A DNA stretch of 43,181 nt from Deltaproteobacteria bacterium (GTDB lineage: Bacteria > Desulfobacterota > Desulfobaccia > Desulfobaccales > 0-14-0-80-60-11): the NCBI GenBank assembly GCA_016874975.1, contig VGSQ01000014.1:1-43181 (forward strand). The letters are read 5' to 3'. Shown here piece by piece: positions 32,489-40,351 of this stretch. The position numbers and the translations under genes are program-made. How positions within the stretch are numbered: the stretch's first letter is position 1; each line of letters begins with the position of its first letter. The notes below the pieces were generated by a model that searched no databases, was not told the origin of the DNA, and worked only from the letters and a program-made list of their open reading frames with translations.

Positions 32489-32661
32489 CTTAAATACAAT
32501 TCTGTTCACTTAAGGCTTTTCATCTTGACAGGCAACATCCCTTAAGCAGGAGAGGATGTAGAACAGCCGCCCCCGGCTGTTCATTTTAACAAAGCAGGCG
32601 GGGGCGCCTGCTCCACATGAAACAGGGGGTTGTCGCCAAAGTGAACAGTATTGCCCTTAAG
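32489..32661 (+). mobile_element. 173-bp MITE-like element with imperfect terminal inverted repeats
   Basis: The left end CTTAAATACAATTCTGTTCA and the right end, read inversely, CTTAAGGGCAATACTGTTCA agree at most positions and continue into CTT. The core holds two strong hairpins: GAACAGCC/GGCTGTTC at about 32562-32582 and GCAGGCG/CGCCTGC near 32594-32611. The 13-mer TTGCCCTTAARTA overlaps both ends as a direct repeat. There is no coding capacity. Confidence 0.65.
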
Positions 32662-33077
32662 TATTGTTAAGTGGTTTGCCGATAACAAGTGCATGAACCC
32701 GGTGGTGTGGTGGCGACCTCCTGCCTTCCGGGGAGAACCACCTGAATCCAGGTCGGCAGGTGCGGTCAAGAGTACCCCAGATCCAGCACCCCCTTCCGGT
32801 TCCAGGTTTATCATTGACCACAAAGGTCGCGGAAAATACCAAGAGAAGCAAAATCCTCGCTCCCCGGCCCAGCTTGGGAACGCACTTGCACCTGAAGCTC
32901 CGGCTTCGGCACGCGAGTCGCCGGACTATACGCGCATGGCCCGACCGGAGCCGCCCCTGATGATAAGAATCTTTCCGGAGCGAAGGTGGTTATTCAGGAT
33001 AGCAGCCCCCAAAGCGCTGAAAAAAGATTTGCGCAGTTCAGGGAATTATGCTATCTGCTTAACGAGGGGGGCATGGA
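32662..33077. other. Intergenic region with a degenerate palindromic element
   Basis: About 415 bases before the small lipoprotein gene. A partial GTTCCCAAGC-family copy lies at 32858-32909. Open frames here lack ribosome sites and domain sequence. The segment GCCGATAA at 32678 has a poor partner -35. Confidence 0.5.
32858..32909 (+). repeat. GTTCCCAAGC palindromic element, degenerate copy 6
   Basis: CAGCTTGGGAACGCACTTGC and the following GAAGC/GCTTC hairpin match the right half of the element; the left arm is diverged. Confidence 0.6.
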
Positions 33078-33506
33078 ATGGACGCTGGAGTATGGCTGAC
33101 CGGATGGAAAAAATACTTTTCCGACATGGCGCTCGGCACCGCCGCGATGTTTGTGCTGGTCCTCGCCCTCAACGGTTGCGGCTCCAAGAGTGAGGTGGAC
33201 ACCGCCCAGCCCCAGGGCAAGGGCAAGGACCGGGTGACCGCCGGGAAAGGATCCGGGGTCGTGGAGATTCTTCCCCAGTCCCCTCAGAAGCCAAAGCCTC
33301 CCGCCAAGGTGGAACCGCCGGGGAGCACTGAGTACACCGCCGGGGAGATGGCCGCCCGGCCAGAAGAAACGCTGACGCCGGCGGAGAAGAGCCTCAACAA
33401 ATATATGCAGGGCAGGATGGGGTTGCTGCCACCGGAAAAATACAAGCAGCCTGAGAAAAAAACCCCTGCAGAAGAGGCTGCGTCGAAGTATCTGCCGAAC
33501 TTTTAA
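33078..33506 (+). CDS. Small Lys/Pro-rich lipoprotein of unknown function
   Basis: The 142-residue protein has a membrane segment at about 18-33 ending in a lipobox-like LNGC (Cys34). A disordered, Lys/Pro/Glu-rich mature part follows, with a repeated short pattern: LTPAEKSLNKYMQGR and TPAEEAASKYLPNF. I recognise no domain. A G-rich ribosome site lies just upstream. Another small exported protein follows 46 bases later in the same direction, with its own strong ribosome site, so the two may be co-expressed. Envelope attachment is inferred from the lipobox only. Confidence 0.7.
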   Translation: MDAGVWLTGWKKYFSDMALGTAAMFVLVLALNGCGSKSEVDTAQPQGKGKDRVTAGKGSGVVEILPQSPQKPKPPAKVEPPGSTEYTAGEMAARPEETLTPAEKSLNKYMQGRMGLLPPEKYKQPEKKTPAEEAASKYLPNF

Positions 33507-33552
33507 CCCCATGCAATAATAAAAACGATTGCCAGATTACAAGGAGGAAACC

Positions 33553-33885
33553 ATGAAAAGTTTGAAAAAGGCTTTGGTGGTGGGGGCCTGCCTCATGGCA
33601 CTGTGTTTCGCGTTGAACCAGGAGGTCCCGGCGGCTGATGCCTGGTATGAGTGTCAGGTGAACATGCTGGGCCAGATGGCCGACGGCAGCGTCATTCTGC
33701 TCCTGACCCATGTGGGTTCGACTTGGCCCGGGACGAAATGGTTTAATATTCCCCAGGCCAAGTCCAAGGAATTCATGGCTGTCATACTTACCGCCATCTC
33801 CTGCAACAAGAACGTCACAGCCATGATTGACCTGAACCAAGCCCAGAATTATCCGGATGTAAAGGGGCTTACTATTAATAATTAA
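33553..33885 (+). CDS. Small exported protein of unknown function
   Basis: The 110-residue protein has a clear signal peptide (about 1-29, MKSLKKALVVGACLMALCF...AADA). A compact mature domain follows with WYECQVNMLGQMADGSVILLLTH and ISCNKNVTAMIDL; the two cysteines could form a disulfide. No family was recognised. AAGGAGG 5 bases upstream fixes ATG at 33553. It is followed by a long spacer that ends in a strong terminator, so it is probably the last gene of its unit. Confidence 0.78.
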   Translation: MKSLKKALVVGACLMALCFALNQEVPAADAWYECQVNMLGQMADGSVILLLTHVGSTWPGTKWFNIPQAKSKEFMAVILTAISCNKNVTAMIDLNQAQNYPDVKGLTINN

Positions 33886-34052
33886 CAAGGGTTGTTCGCA
33901 TCGTAGCCATCCCTTTAATCACTAGGTCGTCTACGCCGAACGGAGAGGGGTGAGCGATGCAGGTGCGGACCACGCGGCACGTAGGGACCGCGGCGCATGG
34001 GTTCCGCCGTAGTTCAGTCCGCCGGTTTTTTATGGTTTAACATAATAATCTG

Positions 34053-34132
34053 TTGACACGATAGACCTCCATATCGTGGAGGACGGATTAACCATCAAGC
34101 CTCCTCAAGCGCTGCCGCGGCAGCGCTTTTTT
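34053..34132 (+). ncRNA. Candidate small structured RNA or attenuated leader with competing hairpins
   Basis: CCTCCA at 34066-34071 can pair with TGGAGG, and the same GGAGG can instead pair with CCTCC about 17 bases downstream. A separate CACGATA/TATCGTG pairing is also possible. The block ends in a strong intrinsic terminator. Mutually exclusive stems followed by a terminator are the layout of attenuators and riboswitches, but no known class matches. No good promoter was found. Confidence 0.35.
34107..34132 (+). terminator. Strong intrinsic terminator
   Basis: AGCGCTGCCGCGGCAGCGCT is a perfect 20-base palindrome followed by a run of six T (34127-34132). Confidence 0.85.
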
Positions 34133-34266
34133 CTGTCATGGAAGATTTTCGTTGGGGGGAGGGGGCCAGGAGTCACAGACCCCTGCCACCTTCCCCCCAG
34201 AACCCCTTTTCATCCCTTTTCAAAGAGCTCCAGGCTCATGAGTGATTGTCCCGCGTCCACGTTTTC

Positions 34267-34992
34267 CTAAGGCTGCCGCAGGAAGCGGGATTCCAGGCGG
34301 TAGCGCACCGCCGCGGAGCGGGCCTGGTTGCGGCAGAACAGCCCGGCGACGGCCAGTTTTTGCACGTATTCCCAGGCCGTCTTGCGGTCCAGGCGGAAAA
34401 ATTCCTGGAAGTCCTTGAGGCGGAACCACGCCCCGCCCATGCGCCGCAGGAACTCCAGGAGCCCCTCCGGGCTCAGCTTGCGGTGGCGCCGCCGGGGAAG
34501 AAGGTCGGCCAGTTCCCGCAGGAAGGCGGTGAGCTTGGCGTCATCCAGGGACGGGTGGGGTGGGGGTGGGGTGGTGCACCGGGGGATGGGACGAAAGGGC
34601 GGAGGGGCGGCTCCGGGGCTCACCAGGGGATAAAAGGTGTCGAACCAGCCGTCCAGCTGCCGGGCCAGGTGGAGGAAGGAATTCAGGGGGATGCGGCCCG
34701 CCAGGCGGCTCACCAGCGTGTCCCGCAGCCGGGATTTCACCTGGCGGCGCCGGGAGCCCGGGTCCTCGGGGAGAGCCCGTTCGTCCAGGAGCACCTCCAG
34801 CAGCAATCCCCCCACCAAGGCCCGCTCCAGGTCCTCGCCGCCGCCCGACTCCCGGATGTTCCCGTGACGCAGCAGCCAGCCCGGAGCGGGGGCCGGGGAA
34901 TCGGCCGGCCGGCCGTTGACGGAAGGAATCGCATCCACAGTCGCCCCTTCTGAACCCGGAGGCTCAGCTTTTCCGGTGTCACTGACTATCAT
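34267..34992 (-). CDS. Hypothetical protein with C-terminal winged-helix-like region
   Basis: The 241-residue protein has a Gly/Pro-rich N-terminus and a helical middle (about 55-115, LERALVGGLLLEVLLDERALP...VSRLAGRIPLNSFLHLARQLDGWF). A Pro-rich linker with a cluster of prolines follows. The C-terminal segment (about 160-235, WFRLKDFQEFFRLDRKTAWEYVQKLAVAGLFCRN) looks like a helix-turn-helix or winged helix. No family was recognised and no strong ribosome site precedes the ATG. The opposite strand is also open but has shadow-like composition. DNA binding is an inference. Confidence 0.65.
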   Translation of the reverse strand: MIVSDTGKAEPPGSEGATVDAIPSVNGRPADSPAPAPGWLLRHGNIRESGGGEDLERALVGGLLLEVLLDERALPEDPGSRRRQVKSRLRDTLVSRLAGRIPLNSFLHLARQLDGWFDTFYPLVSPGAAPPPFRPIPRCTTPPPPHPSLDDAKLTAFLRELADLLPRRRHRKLSPEGLLEFLRRMGGAWFRLKDFQEFFRLDRKTAWEYVQKLAVAGLFCRNQARSAAVRYRLESRFLRQP

Positions 34993-35441
34993 CTGTGGGT
35001 TGGCCCTGGTCCTGTCGTTTTCCGGAGGAATCGACCCCGTTGAGCAGCCCGCTTACTTTACCCCTTTCCGCTGAAAATTCCGGCACATCCGGTCAGGTTG
35101 TCCCTGCTCCCGCCTCCAAGGGAAGATCAGCTGTCAGCCTTACTGGCTGCAAGGAGCGGACCAGGAAGGCAATTATGTATAACTGTTTAAGATAGCTTAT
35201 AATTAAAATATGAAAGGGAAGTGCGGCACGCTGGTGTCCCGTGACCTGTCACGCTCCCTGTCGCACTTTTATGCCGGCAGGTCTGATTGTGCGCGCGGCT
35301 ACGGCCGAGTTTGCCGGGAGAATTCGGTTGACGCTCCTCCCCCTCCGCCGGCATTTCTGGAAAAAAGGGTTGACAAGACCCGCCGTTTAGGTGAAGTCAT
35401 TTCCCAAATCAGCCGGTGCCCACCGGCTTCGCGGAGGAAAA
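34993..35441 (+). other. Intergenic region upstream of the PC4-like gene
   Basis: About 450 bases. It contains an isolated TATAAT (35198-35203) in an AT-rich patch and a TTGACA at about 35370, neither with a convincing partner box. A short open frame at 35210-35482 overlaps the PC4-like gene out of frame and has no domain; I do not call it a gene. Confidence 0.4.
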
Positions 35442-35702
35442 ATGTCCGAAGTCATCAGCCGGGTGCCCAAGAACGCCCGTGAAGTGGTTTTTCTGTCGTT
35501 GTCCGAATTCAAGGGGCGCCGCCTCATCGACCTCCGGGTGCACGTGCCCGGAAATACTGAAGACGAGTGGGTCCCCACCCGCAAGGGGGTGTCCCTGGCG
35601 GTGGGGCTTTACCCTGCCTTCAAGCAAGCCCTGGCCGAACTGGAGGCCGCCCTCATCGACCAGGGCCTGCTGGACCGGGAAGACCTGGAACCGCCTGGGT
35701 AA
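35442..35702 (+). CDS. PC4-like single-stranded DNA-binding/transcriptional coactivator protein
   Basis: The 86-residue protein consists of one PC4-type beta-sheet domain (VVFLSLSEFKGRRLIDLRVHVP ... DEWVPTRKGVSLAVGLYPAFKQALAELEAAL). Bacterial PC4-like proteins bind single-stranded or melted DNA as dimers. GGAGG lies 4-5 bases before the ATG at 35442; a 17-codon longer version lacks a ribosome site. The superoxide dismutase gene follows about 160 bases downstream in the same direction. Confidence 0.85.
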   Translation: MSEVISRVPKNAREVVFLSLSEFKGRRLIDLRVHVPGNTEDEWVPTRKGVSLAVGLYPAFKQALAELEAALIDQGLLDREDLEPPG

Positions 35703-35864
35703 ACCTTGCATCAGGCCTGGAAAAATTCCTGCCGGGGAGGCGCCGGGGGAAACCGGCTGCTCTTCCCACCGGTCTGAGAATTTCCCCCCCCAGCCTTGAT
35801 TCGCCGCCGTCAGGTCCTATCTTTAAAAAAACTTATGGCCGATTTCGGGCGGAAAGGATTGTGC

Positions 35865-36440
35865 ATGAGTTACGTTGCCAAGGACTATACTCACCTGCTG
35901 GGGATGGAGGGTTTCAGCGACACCCTGCTCAAGAACCACTTCACCCTGTATCAGGGCTATGTTGCCAACACCAACAAGCTCATGGAGACCATGGGCGCCA
36001 TGCTTCAGGAAGGCAAGCAGGCTGCTCCCGAGTTTGCCGAATTGAAGCGGCGCTTCGGCTGGGAATTCAACGGCATGCGCCTGCACGAACTCTACTTTGA
36101 GAACCTGGGCGGCGACGGCGATCCCTCCAAGGCCCCCATGCTGGCCCTCAAGGTGATGCAGCAGTTCGGCTCCGTGGAGGCCTGCGTGGCGGATTTCACG
36201 GCCACGGCCACCATGCGGGGCATCGGCTGGGTGGTGTGCTACCTGGACCCGGACTCGGGCCTGCTCCTCAACACGTGGATCAACGAGCACGACGTGGGCC
36301 ACCCCGCCGGCCTTACCCCCCTGTTGGTGCTGGACGTCTTTGAACACGCCTTCATGATCGACTACGGCCTCAAACGGGCGGATTACCTCGCCAGCTTCAT
36401 GAAGAACCTGAAGTGGGAGGCCGTGGCGGCCCGCCTTTAG
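35865..36440 (+). CDS. Fe/Mn superoxide dismutase
   Basis: The 191-residue enzyme has the four metal ligands H25, H74, D157 and H161 (NHFTLYQGYVANTN, RLHELYFENLGG, DVFEHAFMIDYG), with usual SOD length and no signal peptide. It dismutates superoxide in the cytoplasm. Around the second-sphere Gln of classical MnSOD the sequence reads WINEHDVGHP, suggesting His in that position, as in some archaeal and atypical SODs. Metal preference is therefore unclear. AAAGGA 7 bases upstream supports ATG at 35865. Confidence 0.9.
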   Translation: MSYVAKDYTHLLGMEGFSDTLLKNHFTLYQGYVANTNKLMETMGAMLQEGKQAAPEFAELKRRFGWEFNGMRLHELYFENLGGDGDPSKAPMLALKVMQQFGSVEACVADFTATATMRGIGWVVCYLDPDSGLLLNTWINEHDVGHPAGLTPLLVLDVFEHAFMIDYGLKRADYLASFMKNLKWEAVAARL

Positions 36441-36692
36441 GGAGAAAGCTGCTCCCCGGGCAAGGGCCGGGCGGCTGAACACCAACTCTTCCGAAATTTG
36501 CCCCCAACCCCGTGACGCGCCGATAGGCGGGTGGGATGGGGGTCCGGCGGGAGGGCGGGGAGACCCTCTCCCTGGCCCTCCCCCAGTCATTTTTTGGCTG
36601 AACAGACTTTGAGAAAAAAATCACTTTACAATTTATCGTCCATGCGATAGGGTTTCCCAGCCGTCCAGGCGGGCGGCTACGGAGGATGGACC

Positions 36693-37667
36693 ATGACTGC
36701 TGCCACCGGATTCGTCTACGACGAGACCTACCTGCGACATCGACCCGGAGAATCACATCCCGAGAGACCCGCCCGCCTGGAGGCCATTGTCCAGCGTCTG
36801 AATCAGACCGGCCTGATCAATGAACTGACCCCCATCGCCCCTTACAAGGCCCCCGTCTCCTGGGTGGAAAAACTTCACGACGCGGAGTACATCAAAAAAT
36901 TCCAGGCCGCCTGCGCCCGAGGGGCCTCCATTTTTATGGTGCCCGACTGCGGCATCTGTCCCGAGTCCTATGAGGTGGCCCTGCTGGCGGTGGGCGGAGT
37001 GTTTGCGGCGGTGGAAAAGATTATGGACGGAGCCGTGGCCAACGCCTTCTGCGCGGTGCGGCCCCCGGGCCACCACGCCGAACGGGCCCGGGCCCTGGGT
37101 TTTTGTTTTTTCAACAACATCGCCCTGGGCGCGGCCTACCTCCTGGAGCGCTACGGCCTGGAGCGGGTGGCCATCATCGATTGGGACGTGCACCACGGCA
37201 ACGGCACCCAGCGTCTTTTTGAGGACGATTCCCGGATCTTTTATCTCTCCCTGCACGAAGACCCCCAGTTCTGCTACCCGGGCACCGGCTTCCGCCGGGA
37301 ACAGGGGCGGGGTCCCGGTCTGGGCTTTACCCTGAATCTGCCCCTGCCCATGCACAGCGGCGATCAGGAGTATCTCAGGGCCCTCACCCAGGAGGGGTTG
37401 CCGCGCCTGAAGAAATTCGCCCCCCAGTTCGTGCTGCTGTCCGCCGGCTTCGACGCCCATGAGGACGACCCCCTGGCCCACCAGGAGGTCACCCGGCAGG
37501 GCTACCGGGCCATGGGCCGCATGCTGCTGGAGCTCGCCCGGGATTACGCCCAGGGTCGCTTCCTCACCGTGCTGGAGGGCGGCTACAACCTCATGGTGCT
37601 GGCCGACTGCGTCGAGGACCATGTGCGGCAACTCATCAGCGCGGCACGCGGACAAATCGACCCCTGA
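36693..37667 (+). CDS. Histone deacetylase/acetoin utilization (AcuC-like) family deacetylase
   Basis: The 324-residue arginase-fold zinc hydrolase has RPPGHHAE (His pair 127-128), IDWDVHHGNGTQ (zinc ligands D165 and H167), SAGFDAHEDDP (zinc ligand D254) and LEGGYN with catalytic Tyr298. Family members deacetylate proteins, polyamines or acetoin-related substrates; the substrate is unknown. GGAGG lies just upstream of the ATG. A GAGGG-GCAA-CCCTC hairpin directly follows the stop codon and may end the transcript. Confidence 0.92.
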   Translation: MTAATGFVYDETYLRHRPGESHPERPARLEAIVQRLNQTGLINELTPIAPYKAPVSWVEKLHDAEYIKKFQAACARGASIFMVPDCGICPESYEVALLAVGGVFAAVEKIMDGAVANAFCAVRPPGHHAERARALGFCFFNNIALGAAYLLERYGLERVAIIDWDVHHGNGTQRLFEDDSRIFYLSLHEDPQFCYPGTGFRREQGRGPGLGFTLNLPLPMHSGDQEYLRALTQEGLPRLKKFAPQFVLLSAGFDAHEDDPLAHQEVTRQGYRAMGRMLLELARDYAQGRFLTVLEGGYNLMVLADCVEDHVRQLISAARGQIDP

Positions 37668-37681
37668 GAGGGGCAACCCTC
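37668..37681 (+). terminator. Small GCAA-tetraloop hairpin after the deacetylase gene
   Basis: GAGGG and CCCTC pair around a GNRA-type GCAA loop, overlapping the end of the stop codon region and followed by GAAATTTTC. Weak as an intrinsic terminator. Confidence 0.35.
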
Positions 37682-37690
37682 GAAATTTTC

Positions 37691-37719
37691 TTGACATGCC
37701 CCCGGCAAGGGTGCTACAT
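37691..37719 (+). promoter_or_regulatory. Sigma-70 promoter for the cold-shock gene
   Basis: Perfect TTGACA, a 17-base spacer and CTACAT. The predicted leader is about 155 bases, as is usual for cspA-type genes. It holds a CGGGCC/GGCCCG hairpin with a T-rich loop at 37803-37824. Confidence 0.6.
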
Positions 37720-37879
37720 GTCAGAATCATCCTTTTGGCCAGGCGAAAGACGTTGATCGGGGCAAAGCGGTAAATCAGCAGGATTGACGGTGTGGCGGCA
37801 GCCGGGCCGTTTTTTTTTGGCCCGCCATGCCTCCTTCTGGCCGGCGAAGGGAAGAAGTGACGTTTTATCAGGAGGTTTT

Positions 37880-38083
37880 ATGCGGTATACCGGCAAAGTG
37901 AAGTGGTTCAACGAAGCCAAGGGCTACGGCTTCATCCAGCGGGAGGAGGGCCCCGACGTCTTTGTGCACTACAGCAACATCACCGGCAAAGGCTTTCGCA
38001 CCCTCAAGGAAAACGATGAAGTGGAGTTTGAGGTGAATGAAGGCCCCAAGGGCCTCCAGGCCGTGCGGGTCAACAAGATCTGA
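37880..38083 (+). CDS. Cold-shock-domain protein
   Basis: The 67-residue protein is a single cold-shock domain with RNP1 GYGFIQ and RNP2 VFVHYSNI motifs and [10 protein letters not shown] at the start. It binds single-stranded RNA/DNA and acts as an RNA chaperone. AGGAGG lies 4-5 bases upstream. The long leader after the TTGACA promoter is consistent with post-transcriptional temperature control, as known for cspA. Confidence 0.95.
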   Translation: MRYTGKVKWFNEAKGYGFIQREEGPDVFVHYSNITGKGFRTLKENDEVEFEVNEGPKGLQAVRVNKI

Positions 38084-38115
38084 GACCCGTCGGCAGGGCC
38101 GGTCCACATTCCACC

Positions 38116-38146
38116 GGGGGCGCCGCCGCGTCCCCAGTTTTTTTTT
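38116..38146 (+). terminator. Probable intrinsic terminator after the cold-shock gene
   Basis: GGGG and CCCC flank a G/C-rich loop and are followed by nine T. The stem is short but the T-run is long. Confidence 0.5.
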
Positions 38147-38149
38147 GGT

Positions 38150-38217
38150 GATGAAATGCTCATGGCCCCAACGGGGCCACCCCCGATGATGAGCACAAGC
38201 CGGTTCTCGGCGTCCAC
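38150..38217 (-). pseudogene. Possible remnant of a Rossmann-fold gene (N-terminal fragment)
   Basis: On the minus strand a GTG at 38217 opens a frame reading DAENRLVLIIGGGPVGAM, a typical dinucleotide-binding start (GxGxxG-like). It is followed after about 20 residues by unrelated low-complexity sequence at a T/A-run. It lies directly after the HAD gene stop. It may be the residue of a deleted downstream operon gene; the evidence is short. Confidence 0.3.
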
Positions 38218-38223
38218 GCCCCC

Positions 38224-39315
38224 TCACCCCAGGGCGGCGATGGCCGCGCCCCGCAGCTGCGCCCGCATTTCCAGACTCTCCCTCGCCACCTTCTCCCGGT
38301 CCATCCTGGCGGTGTGGTAGAGGTTGAATTTCTTCCCCTGCAACCCCGTCATCAGGGGCTCAATCTCGGACTCGGGGATGGCCAGGACCTTCTGTTGGGC
38401 CGTCCGGGTCATGGCGGCCAGCTCCAGCACGCCGTCCTTGCCCCAGCGCCGGAAGATGGAGATCAGGAGGGCCACGGACCAGGCGCTGTCCGACACCACG
38501 ATGATCTCCGCCGCCTCCACGGCGAAGCGGTTGCCGTTGAAAGAGACGGCAACGCCGCCTCCCTCCTGCACGGCCTGGAAGGCCTCCACATCGGTGATGC
38601 TGTCGCCCACGTAGAGCACGTCCGCCAGGGTGAGGCGGGTCTGCTCGAGGCTCTCGTGGAGCGCCCGAACCTTTTCGGGGCCGCCCAGAGGCGTGATCTC
38701 CCGGTAGCTGCGGCCCACCTCCATCCCCGGGATGACCTCCTGGAAGATCCGGTCGAACAGACCGATGGTCTCCCGGACCGAGGAGGGCAGATGCTCGGGG
38801 CCGGCGGCGCCGGGGTCCGGGGCCAGGTCGGGGGCGGCCAGGATTTGCTCCTTGAGCCGCTCCAATTCCAGCTTTTCGGCTTCGGGCAGGGGCAGGGCGT
38901 CCAGGTCCAGGTGGGTGCAGAACACGCGGTCTTCCTGCAATCCCAGCTCGTGGGCCGCGGCCAGGGCGAACTGGCGGTAGCTGGTGCTCACCATGAACAG
39001 GGGGATGCCCAGCCGCAGGAGGAAGCGGGACACCTGACGGGCCCCGGGCATGCAGGTCAGGGTCCGGCGGGAAAACTCCTCCAGGCGGGCGTTGGTGAGC
39101 CCCGCGCCTTTGAGAAAGGGGAGGATGAGCCGCAAAGTGGCGCCGGACCGATAGTCGGGCCGCCGCAGCACGTCCGCCAGCAGGTCGTCGTAGCGGCTGA
39201 TCTGGCGGAAAAAGCGGTCGCCGTGGGGGGCCAGAAACTCCCGACAGAGCTCAAAGGCGTTGTCGTTGAGGACCAGCGGGCCTTCGCAATCGGTGTCCAC
39301 CTGAATGGCGCGCAT
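38224..39315 (-). CDS. HAD-superfamily protein resembling archaeal EhaR
   Basis: The 363-residue cytoplasmic protein has the HAD motifs: nucleophile D7-x-D9 (QVDTDCEGP), motif II MVSTSY and motif IV VGDSITDVEAF. The opening DTDCEGPLVLNDNAFE is characteristic of proteins annotated as energy-converting hydrogenase A subunit R in methanogens. No hydrogenase genes are near, so that name should not be taken as function. AGGAG 6 bases upstream supports the ATG. It is the last intact gene of a minus-strand group with a formyltransferase and a sugar kinase, starting 80 bases after the formyltransferase stop. Confidence 0.8.
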   Translation of the reverse strand: MRAIQVDTDCEGPLVLNDNAFELCREFLAPHGDRFFRQISRYDDLLADVLRRPDYRSGATLRLILPFLKGAGLTNARLEEFSRRTLTCMPGARQVSRFLLRLGIPLFMVSTSYRQFALAAAHELGLQEDRVFCTHLDLDALPLPEAEKLELERLKEQILAAPDLAPDPGAAGPEHLPSSVRETIGLFDRIFQEVIPGMEVGRSYREITPLGGPEKVRALHESLEQTRLTLADVLYVGDSITDVEAFQAVQEGGGVAVSFNGNRFAVEAAEIIVVSDSAWSVALLISIFRRWGKDGVLELAAMTRTAQQKVLAIPESEIEPLMTGLQGKKFNLYHTARMDREKVARESLEMRAQLRGAAIAALG

Positions 39316-39396
39316 GTCGTCTCCTGGTTCATAAGTTGGAGGCGGGTAAGGGCGCAGGGGGCCGCCGCCCCTCGCCCTCCCCCCGGTAAATGGTTT

Positions 39397-40221
39397 TTAC
39401 GCTTTCTTTTCCAGCAAGTACCTTTCCACCCGGTCCGTGAGGTCAAAGCCGCCGGTGACGAGGCGGCCGGCCGCCCGGGGACCCTCGGGGGTGAGGACGA
39501 TCTCGCCCCGGGCCAGGCTCCTCAGCGTGAGCAGGATGAGCGGGAACTCTCGGCGCAGCTCCTCGGCCCTGATTTTGGCGAACAGGGGCTCGGCCTCGCC
39601 CTCCCGGGCCCGGACGGCATCCAGGCCGGAAACGGCCTTTTTGCGGGCGAAGGCCTCCCATAAGGGGTCGAACTCCGGTCCCCGCAGGGGGAAGCGGAAG
39701 TAGGTGACCGGGGGGCCTTCATCCAGCTCCGGGGTGGCCAGGTGCATCATGGCCCCGGTCTCCCGGGCCTCCTGGGCCAGGAGCTGCCAGATGACCTCCT
39801 GCCAGGCGCCCTTGGGCCCGCCCGGCAAGGCGGGATGCAGGTTGAGGCAGAGAAAGGCGCGGCTCAGGAGGGGACTGATGATGAGCATATAGCCCGCCAG
39901 CACCGCCACCCGGGCCGGGAAGGGGGCCAGGAGGGCCATGACCTGGACGTCGAAGGCCTCCCGGGCGGCCTCGAGAGCGGGGGCGCGCCCGCGGATGAGC
40001 CGCCTCAGATCCCGGGAGGAGTGGGTCACCAGGGGGACGCCCGCGTCCCTCACAGCCTCCAGGAACCGGTCCGAGGCCGGGGTTTCGCCGGGGTCCCGAT
40101 CGCAGAAAACATAAGCCAGCCGGCCGGGAATGAACCCCGAACGCAGGTGTTCCAGGGTGGTGCTAAACAGGTCGATAGCGGCCTGGTCCCGGCCGCTGGA
40201 AAACCAGCCGAAGGTAAACAT
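39397..40221 (-). CDS. PurN-like formyltransferase family protein
   Basis: The 274-residue protein has a formyltransferase fold core: LAGYMLIISPLLSRAFLCLNLHPALPGGPKG (catalytic N-x-H-P) and TGAMMHLATPELDEGPP (catalytic Asp region). It is longer and more divergent than GART/PurN, and the extra C-terminal part is about 70 residues. It probably transfers a formyl group from 10-formyltetrahydrofolate to an unknown acceptor. The start ATG at 40221 fits the domain, but no clear ribosome site is seen. About 130 bases upstream lies the second MITE, which separates it from the pfkB-family gene. Confidence 0.75.
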   Translation of the reverse strand: MFTFGWFSSGRDQAAIDLFSTTLEHLRSGFIPGRLAYVFCDRDPGETPASDRFLEAVRDAGVPLVTHSSRDLRRLIRGRAPALEAAREAFDVQVMALLAPFPARVAVLAGYMLIISPLLSRAFLCLNLHPALPGGPKGAWQEVIWQLLAQEARETGAMMHLATPELDEGPPVTYFRFPLRGPEFDPLWEAFARKKAVSGLDAVRAREGEAEPLFAKIRAEELRREFPLILLTLRSLARGEIVLTPEGPRAAGRLVTGGFDLTDRVERYLLEKKA

Positions 40222-40351
40222 GGGGTGCAAGAGCCGTGATCCGAATGGTTGATAAGGGTGCGCGCCACTTCCCTTAGCCTGCGGCGGCAACCCTAACGGC
40301 GAAAGGAATTGCGCTTTTCCGCCTCAAAAGATGACGTTTTCACGTTAAAGT

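Larger units (their letters stand above)
33886..34266 (+). other. Gene-free region with structured RNA candidate
   Basis: About 380 bases. It contains a GCGGCG/CGCCGT hairpin near 33993-34013, an AT-rich stretch at 34029-34050 and the terminator-ended hairpin set at 34053-34132. I see no gene. Confidence 0.5.

Noticed and set aside
32656-32685. Second sigma-28 promoter at GCCGATAA (32678-32685)
   Set aside because: The -10 is perfect, but the best -35 (TAAGTATT) matches only 5 of 8 with 12-base spacing, and the nearest gene is 390 bases away.
34246-34953. 235-codon plus-strand frame opposite the winged-helix-like hypothetical
   Set aside because: Gln/Gly/His-rich shadow composition; the minus strand has a plausible helix-turn-helix segment and an ATG start.
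35210-35482. 90-codon frame before the PC4-like gene
   Set aside because: Overlaps the PC4-like gene out of frame, has no domain and no ribosome site.
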